A stretch of 64,000 nt of DNA from assembly GCA_020152595.1 (NCBI GenBank), contig JAIGNY010000132.1, positions 219,501 through 283,500 on the forward strand, given 5' to 3'. This DNA is from Chiridota heheva (lineage: Eukaryota > Echinodermata > Holothuroidea > Apodida > Chiridotidae). The notes below the pieces were generated by a model, which searched no databases, was not told the DNA's origin, and worked only from the letters and a program-made list of their open reading frames with translations. A program made the translations under genes and the position numbers. Numbering within the stretch: the stretch's first letter is position 1; the number at the start of each line of letters is the position of its first letter. Positions 29,201 through 41,200 of the stretch are shown one piece after another.

Positions 29201-32200
29201 ATAAGGTGAGGTCAAGGATGGGAAGCTGCGGATTGGTCACACGGAAATGCCGCTCTACAACCCCCAGAACAGAATGCTGGTCCCAGACACGCTCTTTTAT
29301 GAAAACCCTCAGGTATAGCGGCTTATTATAACCCTTTTTTTTTTTTTTGACTTCATTTGCATGACGTGTTAATTTATCTCAAAACCTACTAAAACTCAAC
29401 TCAAAATCTACTTAAACTTAAATCAGCAATGCATAAACCCTTGTGTAGATGAGCTTCATTTTTTAAGGATTAGTTCAGTGGTCAAGCAAGTCTATCTGAT
29501 GTGAAAGGTTTTCTCATCAAAATGTTGAATGGGGGGCATGATGAAGTTAGGAATTCTTAGATACAGCTCTTCTCCTTCAAACTTATAAAGATCAATATAT
29601 AATAGTGGATCAAAAAGATCAATAAATAATAGTGGATCAATAAGATCAATTAATAATAGTGGATCAATAAGATCAATAAATAATAGTGGATCAATAAATG
29701 ACAGTGGATTTGCTCTATTCATCTGATGTATATTATGCTTGAAAAATATTGAAATTAGATTAACTGTGGTGTTAATATTGATTTTCAGGTCATCCACCAT
29801 AAGTGCTTCAGGGCATTACAACTTTTGAAATCTTTTCCTTTGAAATTTTCTTTCTCGTCAGCACATGGCGGTGATGGAGGACATGTTGAAAGACTTCCGA
29901 CTAGGTGAACATCTTCTGCTCATAGGCAACCAGGGTGTGGGCAAGAACAAGCTTGTGGATCGGTTCCTTTATCTAATGAATAGACCAAGGCAATACATTC
30001 AGCTCCACAGGTACCTTCTGTTACACATATATCGCAAAAACCTAAAAATATGCTTATTTGATTTGGTGCATTTCTTCATGCCCAGGCATTATAATTATAA
30101 GTCCCTTCTACATCACCTGTTCTTTTCATTTCAAGCAAAAAAGAAAATTACAAGCAATTAGGATCTCATTTCCTTCATCAATCATACTATGTGTCTTATT
30201 GCTCTAAGGTTGTTATGGAAGGAGGCATTACATATCAATATGGTACCAGGTGGAGTACTTATTGTGTGACTGAGTTGTCATTATTTATATTAGGGATAAG
30301 TAATAATCATTTACTCCAGAAACCTTTGTGGATTGATTTGCTGAAACAAATTTTAAGCAACAACACATGTACTGTTTTGGCCTCTCTAAAACAACACTTG
30401 CAAAACTTCAGACTGTTCAGAATTCTGCTGACAAGCTTGAAGCTCCTTAATCCTGCTATGATCACAAATTACCAGTGCTACAATCACTCTGGTTGTTTCC
30501 TTCATCCTGCTATGATGACATATCACCAGTGCTACAGTCACTCTGTTTGTTTCTTCATCCTGCTATGATCACATACCACCAGTGCTACAATCACTCTGTT
30601 TGTTTCTTCATCCTGCTATGATCACATATCACCAGTGCTACAATCACTCTGTTTGTTCCTTCATCCTGCTATGATCACATATAACCAGTGCTACGATCAC
30701 TCTGTTTGTTTCCTTCATCCTGCTACAATCACATATCACCAGTGCTACAATCACTCTGTTTGTTCCTTCATCCTGCTATGATCACATATAACCAGTGCTA
30801 CGATCACTCTGTTTGTTCCTTCATCCTGCTATGATCACATATAACCAGTGCTACGATCACTCTGTTTGTTCCTTCATCCTGCTATGATCACATACCACCA
30901 GTGCTACAATCACTCTGTTTGTTTCTTCATCCTGCTACAATCACATATCACCAATGCTACAATCACTCTGTTTGTTTCTTCATCCTGCTATGATCACATA
31001 TCACCAGTGCTACGATCACTTTGTTTGTTCCTTCATCCTGCTATGATCACATATAACCAGTGCTACAATCACTCTGTTTGTTTCCTTCATCCTGCTACAA
31101 TCACATATCACCAGTGCTACAATCACTCTGTTTGTTCCTTCATCCTGCTACAATCACATATCACCAGTGCTACGATCACTCTGTTTGTTCCTTCATCCTG
31201 CTATGATCAAATACAGTATCACCAATGCTACAATCACTCTGTTGTTTCCTTCATCCTGCTATGATCACATATCACCATTGCTACAATCACTCTGTTTGTT
31301 CCTTCATCCTGTTATGATCACATATCACCAGTGCTACAATCACTTTGTTTGTTCCTTCATCCTGCTATGATTACAAATCACCAGTGCTACAATCACTCTG
31401 GTTGTTTCCTTCATTCTGCTATGATCACATATCACCAGTGCTACGAGCACTCTGTTTGTTCCTTCATCCTGCTATGATCACATAAAGCCAGTGCTACGAT
31501 CACTCTGTTTGTTCCTTCATCCTGCTATGATCAAATACATTATCACCAGTGCTACAATCACTCTGTTTGTTCCTTTATCCTGCTATGATCACATATCACC
31601 AGTGCTACAATCACTCTGTTTGTTCCTTCATCCTGCTATGATCACATATCACCAGTGCTACAATCACTCTGTTTGTTCCTTCATCCTGCTATGATCACAT
31701 ATAACCAGTGCTACGATCACTCTGTTTGTTTCCTTCATCCTGCTACAATCACATATCACCAGTGCTACGATCACTCTGTTTGTTCCTTCATCCTGCTATG
31801 ATCAAATACAGTATCACCAATGCTACAATCACTCTGTTGTTTCCTTCATCCTGCTATGATCACATATCACCAGTGCTACGATCACTCTGTTTGTTCCTTC
31901 ATCCTGCTATGATCACATAAAGCCAGTGCTACGATCACTCTGTTTGTTCCTTCATCCTGCTATGATCAAATACATTATCACCAGTGCTACAATCACTCTG
32001 TTTGTTCCTTCATCCTGCTATGATGACATATCACCAGTGCTACAATCACTCTGTTTGTTCCTTCATCCTGCTATGATCACATATAACCAGTGCTACAATC
32101 ACTTTGTTTGTTCCTTCATCCTGCTATGATCACATATCACCAGTGCTACGATCACTCTGTTTGTTCCTTCATCCTGCTATTATCACATATCACCAGTGCT

Positions 32201-35200
32201 ACGATCACTCTGTTTGTTCCTTCATCCTGCTATGATCACATATCACCAGTGCTACGATCACTCTGTTTGTTTCCTTCATCCTGCTACAATCACATATCAC
32301 CAGTGCTACAATCACTCTGTTTGTTTCTTCATCCTGCTATGATCACATATCACCAGTGCTACAATCACTCTGTTTGTTCCTTCATCCTGCTATGATCACA
32401 TATAACCAGTGCTACGATCACTCTGTTTGTTCCTTCATCCTGCTATGATCACATATAGCCAGTGCTACGATCACTCTGTTTGTTCCTTCATCCTGCTATG
32501 ATCACATATAACCAGTGCTACAATCACTTTGTTTGTTCCTTCATCCTGCTATGATCACATATCACCAGTGCTTCAATCACTCTGTTTGTTCCTTCATCCT
32601 GCTACAATCACATATCACCAGTGCTACAATCACTTTGTTTGTTCCTTCATCCTGCTATGATCACATATCACCAATGCTACAATCACTCTGTTTGTTCCTT
32701 CATCCTGCTATGATCACATATCACCAGTGCTACGATCACTCTGTTTCTTTCTTAATCCTGCTACAATCACATATCACCAGTGCTACAATCACTCTGTTTG
32801 TTTCTTCATCCTGCTATGATCACATATAACCAGTGCTACGATCACTCTGTTTGTTCCTTCATCCTGCTATGATCACATATAACCAGTGCTACAATCACTC
32901 TGTTTGTTTCCTATAAAGCAGCTGCCAATGCATGTACAAGTTGCTTCTCTGATGTATAATGCTCAACACTCTCTTGTTCCTGGATACACTCAGCCTCTTT
33001 GATATTTGGCTGGTAAACATCATCCAAACAAAAGAACTTTTGTTGTCTATGGCCCCTCATTTTTGCTGCAGCCTCTCTTTGGAGTGATCTACTTTATTTG
33101 ATTAACAATGCACCATCATCTTTTAAATGTCTCTTGAAACCCACTTTTATTCATCAACTAATGACATCACAAAGCTGCATATTCCCTTGAATAGCAATGC
33201 CTTTAAATTGAAAATCTGTAAAATGGTCAATATAACTGGTATTAAGGGGGGTGATGTAAGGTGATAATATTTTAGGGCTCCTGGTAAACCTTTAAAAACC
33301 TTTAAAACCTTTAAAAACCTTTATTGACAAATTGAACCTTTGTTTCTTTCAAAATAACCTTTAAAAATCTTTATTTTCAAAGTAAAGTAAAATAAATGAT
33401 TCGAGTGCCAAGGTTTTAGCTTCATTGGTAAGTATACACATCCATTTAATAGCATATCTGTTCTCAACACACATTTAAAAAGTAGCAGGACCAAAATAAA
33501 AATTTCCAACTTCACGTAAGTAATGGACTTTTGGCACCACCAACTGCCTTTTGCCCCAGAATATGCTCATTGTATGAAAATTTATTCCATGAGTTAACCT
33601 TTATAAACCTTTTTATTTAAATCCAAAACCTTTAAAAACCTTTATTTCAACTTTTCCAACCATTTAAAAAAAGAGTCACCGGGAGGCCTGTAATATTTTC
33701 TTTTTGGTTCTGATGCTATAGCATATGGAACCTATGCAGTCATACTGGCGTGTGTATGGGTATGTGTATGTATAGTGTGTCTGTGACAGTCAGCTTGGAA
33801 ATACGATATCTCAAGAATGACACTGGATGCATGTCATAAATGGTACACAGATAGTTCATGGTCTGTATATGTGGCCTATTGGTTTTAGTGGTGATGTCAT
33901 GCATATCAATGAGTAGGCAGGGCTTCAATAAAAAATCTTGAAATGCTAATAATTTAACAACTACATGTCTCTTGTAATTCATATTTGGTATGTTTATGTT
34001 GTTAGCTAGTTGTTTCATATTCATGGTGTAAAATTGTTGAATATCATTTACATATACATAGTGGGCAGGGCTTATATGGTTTTGCTGAAAAGAGCTTGTA
34101 AGCACAGTAATTAAGGACAATACATTGGATGCAGCACAGGTCATATGTGGTACACAGATAACTCAATATTCATTTGTGTGCCCTATCGTTTTTGGTGGTG
34201 ATGTCATGCATATTACAGAGTTGGGGAGGGGAGAAGGAATAATGTACAAAACTGAAAAATATTGTCAATATATTATTATTGTCAGCTATTGTGTGCATGC
34301 TTGTGTTGTTGACAGGTTCGATCACTAATATGCATGCCTTAATATAAAAATGCTCCAAAAAACACATTTCACCCATGTCGTATGTGATACACAGATGATT
34401 TATGGTCCGTATATGTGACCTATTGTTTTGGTAGTGATATCATGTTGGTGGGTTTTTATGTAAAATTCTTAAAACAGATGTGCAACCCTATGCACATTTG
34501 GCATCATTCTTGTAATGTTGTCAACTGATTCTATTTTATTGATATGCATGGTGGGCATGGCTTATAAATATATGTTATTCAGCATATATCATGATATGCG
34601 ATGACAGTTTGAACTTGAAAATCAACCAACAGTGAAACACTGCATCAGAACCACTAAACATTTTGGTTTTCCGGGTTTTTTTTCTTCAGAGACACAACAG
34701 TGCAGACGCTGACCCTTCAACCCACTGTGCAAGATGGTGTGATCATTTATGAAGATTCACCTCTAGTAAGTCATGGCGTCTTCCCCTCACGGCACTGTTT
34801 ACAGCTTTTTATGCTCTATGCTTTCTTGTGGTAATGGATGTAGATGAACTATCACCTTGGTTGGTGTAGTTTCCATTTTTTACACATTAAGCTGGATTTT
34901 TGTTAGTTGTCACTGTTTTACACATTTAGATGCACTCTTTTTAGATATAAATTTTAGATATTTAGCTGAGCTCTCATTTAGTTCACAGTTTGACACCATA
35001 GTCCATGCTTTTTAAGATTTACACAGTTAGCTGTGTTCTCTTTTAGCAGTCCGGGAGCAACCCAGAAAATAGGCTACTTTAAAATACCCCCCCAAAAACG
35101 GTCCTTTTTACAGGCACGTCATGTGATGTGGTTCTAACATGCACTAAAGCTAAAGGGTGTTTACATTTTCGCTCCGGATTGTTCAAATTTCCATTGGCTC

Positions 35201-38200
35201 CTGTGAAATTTTACAACTGGTAGGATATAAAAATTCAAAAGATTGGCTGCTGCCTTTTGAAGTTCACTGTCGCCTTTATTTTGCAATCATCACCTTTGTT
35301 TACACCTTTTTAACACTAACTCCCCGACCTACCTTCACCCTGCCACAGGTTGCCTTACCTGTATTGACCTGTCTATCTGTTCCCCCAACCTCCTCCCTGA
35401 TTGTTTTAGCTGGGGAGTCACTGCTGACCTCTGTGGTAGTGATCATTACCCTCTTCTTATATACTCCAACCTTCAAACCCCCACTGACCACACCCCAAAT
35501 TGGAACCTCGAGAAGGCTGACTGGCCCCTTTTCGAAACCCTCTGTGACTCACACTTCTCCCCCCATCTCCTCGAGGATGAGGATCCCATGTCAAACTTCA
35601 GTAATATCCTTATTAACATCGCCACCTGCTCAATTCCCAAAACCTCCAAACCCCCAAATCATCCCTCCAACCCCTGGTTCTCTGATGACTGCAAAACCGC
35701 CATCAAGAACAGGAAAAGAGCCCTCAGGAACTTTAAAACTAACCCAATCACCCATAACCTCAACCTCTTTCCCATCAGCCGTGCCAAGGCCAGATGCACT
35801 ATCGAGGACAGTAAAACTAACACTTGGAACAACTTCATCTCTTCTCTCACCACCAACACCCCCACTAAGAAGATTTGGAGAATGGTTAACAGCTTCCACG
35901 GCAGAGTGGGCAAATCTCCCATCTCCCATCTCTCTCAGAATGGTGACCTTCTCACCGCAAAAAAGGACATCGTTAATCATTTCGCCGCCACTTTCAGCAA
36001 CATCTCGTCCTCGACCAACTACTCCAATGCCTTCAAAACCAAAAAAGCTTCTGATAAAGCCCGGAAAATCACTTTTCCTTCCGACAACTCTGAAAGCTAC
36101 AACGCCCCTCTCACCCTTTCTGAATTAAACCTAGCCATCCACGACGCTGGCTGTACCTCCAAGGGCCCAGATAACATTCCCTACCAGTTCCTGAAACACC
36201 TCCCCATCAAGGCCACCACTACCCTACTCACAATCTTCAACAACATTTGGACCTCACACTCCTTTCCCCCTATATGGAGGACAGCTATTGTCATCCCTGT
36301 CCTTAAACCGGGGAAAGACGGTACCGACCCCTCCAGCTACAGCCCCATCGCCCTAACTTGCTGTCTCTGTAAAATTATGGAAAGGATCATTAATCAGAGA
36401 CTAAACTGGTTTCTTGAGACCAACAGAATCCTTTCCCCTGACCAAAGCGGCTTCCGAAAACGTCGCAATACCCTAGACCAGTTAATTACGCTCGACACCG
36501 CTATCAGGGAATCCTTTGCAAAAAAGGAACACCTCATTGCCATATTTTTTGACCTTGAGAAAGCTTTCGACACTACTTGAAAATAAGGCATTACCTGCAA
36601 ACTTCACACCATCAGCCTCAGAGGCCATCTCCCCATCTTTATTCAAAACTTCCTCTCATCCAGGCAGTTCCAAGTTCGCATTGGCCACACCCTCTCCAAC
36701 CTGTACCCCAAAGAAGAGGGCGTCCCCCAAGGCAGCATCCTCTCTCCCACTCTCTTCAACCTGAGCATCAATGACATCGCGGATAACCTTGGCCCCAACA
36801 TCAAACGTACCTTATATGTGGATGACTTCACCATCTTCTACTCCTCCCCTAGCTTTCCTATTGTTGAAAGTAGGCTCCAAATCAGCCTCGACCTGCTGCA
36901 AGACTGGAGCAACAATAACGGTTTTAAATTCTCCAAAGACAAGACAGTCTGCATGCACTTTTGTCATTGCAACAACCTCCACCCCAACCCGAACTTTGTG
37001 CTCAATGGTAATTGCATCCCAAAAGTTGAACACACAAAGTTCGTAGGTCTAACTCTAGACCCTAAGCTTACCTACAAGCAATACATCACCAACCTGAAAC
37101 TGAAATGCAACAGCTCCCTCAACATCCTCAGACTCCTCTCCAACACCACTTGGGGTGCGAACCGCTTTGCTCTCCTCAAAATTTTCAGGCTCACCATTCG
37201 TGCCAAGCTTGATTATGGCAATATTGTCTACTGTGTCGCTCACAACTCATACCTCAACCACATCAACACCATCCAAAATAAAGCCCCCAGGCTTTGTCTA
37301 GGTGCTTACAGGACCTCCCCAATCACCAGCCTTCATGTTGAAGCCAACGAACCCCCCTTTCTACTTAGATGTAGAAAGCTTAGCCTATCCTATGCTTTTA
37401 GGGTCCTCACCAACACCCAGAACCCTGTTTACAACCTCATTAGGTACCCCAATTTCTTCACCCTCTTTGATAGGACTAAAACCCTATCCCCTTCCTTCAG
37501 CTTACGCATTAAATCAGACCTCTTCCATCTCGGCATCAACCCCACCACTCTCGACACCTTCTCCTGGCCCACTTTTCCTCCTTGGGCCACCCCCCTCCCT
37601 TCTGTCCACCTGGGCCTCTCCACTCATCACAAAGCTCAAACCCATCCTAACCTCTTTATCAATCTCCACAACCAAGTCTAAGACCAACTCTCAAATTACA
37701 CCTCCATCTATACTGATGGGTCCAAGAAGGGCAACAAGACAGCTGCTGCTGCGGTCATCCAAGACATCACCCTCAGTAGCAGACTTCCCGACTACTCATC
37801 CATCTTTTCAGCCGAGGCTAAGGCCATTCTCCTTGCCCTTAACTTTATTGAGTACTCCCCGCTCAGCCACTTTGTTATTTTCTCTGACTCAAAGGCTGTT
37901 CTTACTTCTTTACTCAACCTTAAATAGGATAACCTCACATGCCACCTCCTCCTCCGCAAACTCCTTTCTCCCACCCTCTGCAGGAAAAGTATTCTTTTGT
38001 TCTGGATACCCAGCCATGTTGGCATCCCGGGTAATGACAGGGCTGATGCAGCCGCTAAGCTTGCCCTCACCCTCCTCCCTGCCCCTTTTCCCAAAACCCC
38101 CTCTGACATCAAATCGCTTATCGCTTCCCTTGTTCGGGACCGCTGGCAAACCTCATGGAAGTCCCAAATTGATAACAAACTCCATGTCATCCAGCCCACA

Positions 38201-41200
38201 ATTCCGATCAAAGCCACCATCAACAACCTCTCTCGTATTGACAACGTTCATATTACCCGTCTTAGAATTGGTCACACTCATCTCACCCACTCCCACCTCT
38301 TTATTGGCTCCCCCCAACCCCTCTGCAAAAATTGCCATTGCACCCTCACAATCCATCATGTTCTCCTTGCTTGCCTCCTGTACAACCTTCCCAGAGCTTC
38401 CCTTACTCCCTACAACTCAATTGCTGAGTTCTTCCAGAAAAATCCTCTGGATAAGATTATCTCCTTCCTTCATTATGCCTCCCTCTACGACCATATTTAA
38501 TTCTCCTCTTCCACCCCCTCTCTACTTTGTTTTTGTTTCCACCATGCACCTCCCCTCACGATCACAGCTTTCTGACCTTTTGTTCTTAAATTTCTCTTAT
38601 TCTCCCCCTGTATCCTTTCCTTCCTACCTCTAGAATGATCTGACCTCTCAGGCACAATTTGACCTTAGTTGTTGTGGTGTCGTTAAGCCATCATCAAACA
38701 AACACACCTTTTTAATTATCTTTTATAAACAAAAGGCAGCGTCCAAAAGTTTGAATATTCATATCCTACCAGGAGTTCAAACTTTCACAGTAGCCAATGG
38801 AAATTGGAACAATCCAGAGCGGAAAATGTAAACACCCATAAGCTTTAGTGCATGTACGAACAAGGTCAGGTGACGTGCTTGTAAAAAAGACCCTATTTTA
38901 GGGGTATTTTAAAGTACCCTATTTTTTGGGCTGCTTCCGGGCTGCTCAGTTTCAGTAAAAAGTTGCTAAACCTTTTGGCAATCTTGTAAGATCTTGTAAG
39001 TTTCATGTCTGCTCTTAAGCAGTGATATAGAATGGATTGTTTATAGAATAGAATAAACTTGATTAAACCCACGAGGGGTAATTCACTGCTCACTTTAAAT
39101 TCAAATAAAAACAAATATAACAGGTATAAATACATGAGTAAAACATGAAATATGAGGATTGAAATTAAAAAGAGGAAAAAAATTCATATAATATGCAAGA
39201 ATAATGAATATCATGCTAGAATATTATATGTAAGAATAATGAATATCATGCTAGAATATAATATGTAAGAATAATGAATATCATGCTAGAATATAATATG
39301 TAAGAATAATGAATATCATGCTAGAATATAAAATGTAAGAATAATGAATATCATGCTAGAATATAATATGTAAGAATAATGAATATCATGCTAGAATATA
39401 ATATGTAAGAATAATGAATATCATGCTAGAATATAGTATGTAAAAATAATGAATATCATGCTAGAATATAATATGTAAGAATAATGAATATCATGCTAGA
39501 ATATAATATGCAAGAATAATGAATATTATGCTAGAATATAAAATGTTGTGTTAAAGGGTCTGAAATAAGAAGCAAGAGCTAACGATTGAAATTTGAATTG
39601 TGTAATTTTATATATTTGAGGAATAATTGATAAAGAATGTCTATTTGTTATGGCCACTGACAATCTCATTCTGCCTCTACGTGGTAGCACCATTCTGTCT
39701 AAATAATGGCGAAGTGGGTGGACATCATCGCTCATTCATTATCTTAACAGCAATAAAAGCGGTCAGGTAGTAAAGTGTTTGATGTATTTGACGTCTTTCT
39801 TCAAAGGTGAAAGCGGTCAAGTATGGGCATGTGTTGGTGGTGGACGAGGCAGACAAGGCTCCCACTCATGTCACCTGCATCCTCAAAGCATTGGTTGAAA
39901 GCGGAGACATGGTTCTTGCTGATGGGAGGAAGATTATTCAAGGTGTGTGTGGTAGAGATGAAGCATGGTAAAAGATTGTTCAAGGTGGGTGCGGTAAAGA
40001 TGAACTATGGAAAAAGATTGTTTAAGGTGGGTGTGGCACAGATATACCATGGTTAAAGATTGTTCAAGGTGGGTGTGGTACAGATTAAACATGGTGAAAG
40101 ATTATTCAAGGTGGGTATGGTACAGATTAACCATGGGGAAAGATTGTTCAAGTGGGTGTGGTACAAATTAAGCATGGTGAAAGATTGTTGAAGGTAGGTG
40201 TGGTACAGATTAACCTTGGTGAAAGATTGTTCAAGGTGGGTGTGGTACAGATTAACCTTGGTGAAAGATTTTTGAAGGTGGGTGTGGTACAGATTAACCA
40301 TAGTGAAAGATTGTTGAAGGTGGGTGTGGTACCGATTAACCTTCGTGAGAGATTGTTCAAGGTGGGTGTGGTACAGATTATAAATGGTGAAAGATTAAAA
40401 ATTGTAGCCAAGTATAGAGCTGGTGCCCAAAGTAATATTTTTGTCAAAGTAAGAAACTGGTCAGAACACCAATGGTTGAATTTTTGGTCATGCTTCAGGC
40501 CTCGACAGATATTTTGCCACCCACTTGCCAGGTTGACGAGTTGACCCTAATATTGGTCTCCAAATACAAACATTTGCCATCAACTTAAGTCAAGATGTCA
40601 GTCATTTTAAGTGCAAGAATTCTTTCCCCAATAACCATTTGAAGTGATTATAAACTGGTCTGCATTTCATTAAAACATAAGAATCTTGTCATTTATATAT
40701 TTACAAATTAAAGCAAAATAGTTAACTTTGAGTGTGTTTTTACTTTATCTGCTGCAAAATTATCAAAAAAGTCAGGTTTTGACAGTTTCACCAAAAACTT
40801 TTCATATTTAACCCCCTTATGTGATATTGATCTTTGACATTAATTGTAAGGGAAGAGAGATTAATATGTTGTTGACAAAAACCTGATAACTGAAACCTCT
40901 TCTTTGCATTGAATTTCTTCTAATTCATAATAGCTCACTGACCTGGTGAGTAACATTTGACAGTAAGTCACCAGAAGCAATTTGACATTCACCAATGGTG
41001 AGCTGGTGACTATTTATTAAGGCTTAATAGCAATGACATACTTAGTACAACCTCATCCAACTCTTTTACCATCAATAACTTGCAGTATCTTTTATACCCT
41101 TACACTACTTCATTATTTTCCTGTTTATTGCACCATACATTCTTTCAGTTAGTTTGATGTAATGTGACCTCTCTGGTACAATGTGACCTGGTTGGGGATG

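Noticed and set aside
30450-32915. Possible CRISPR-like array of regular repeats
   Set aside because: The units are continuous tandem copies with no unique spacers, in an animal intron.
35157-36128. Open frame of 323 codons as a host protein
   Set aside because: It starts in the palindromic arm and runs through LINE copy 3 in the wrong frame; the real RT frame overlaps it (from 35588).
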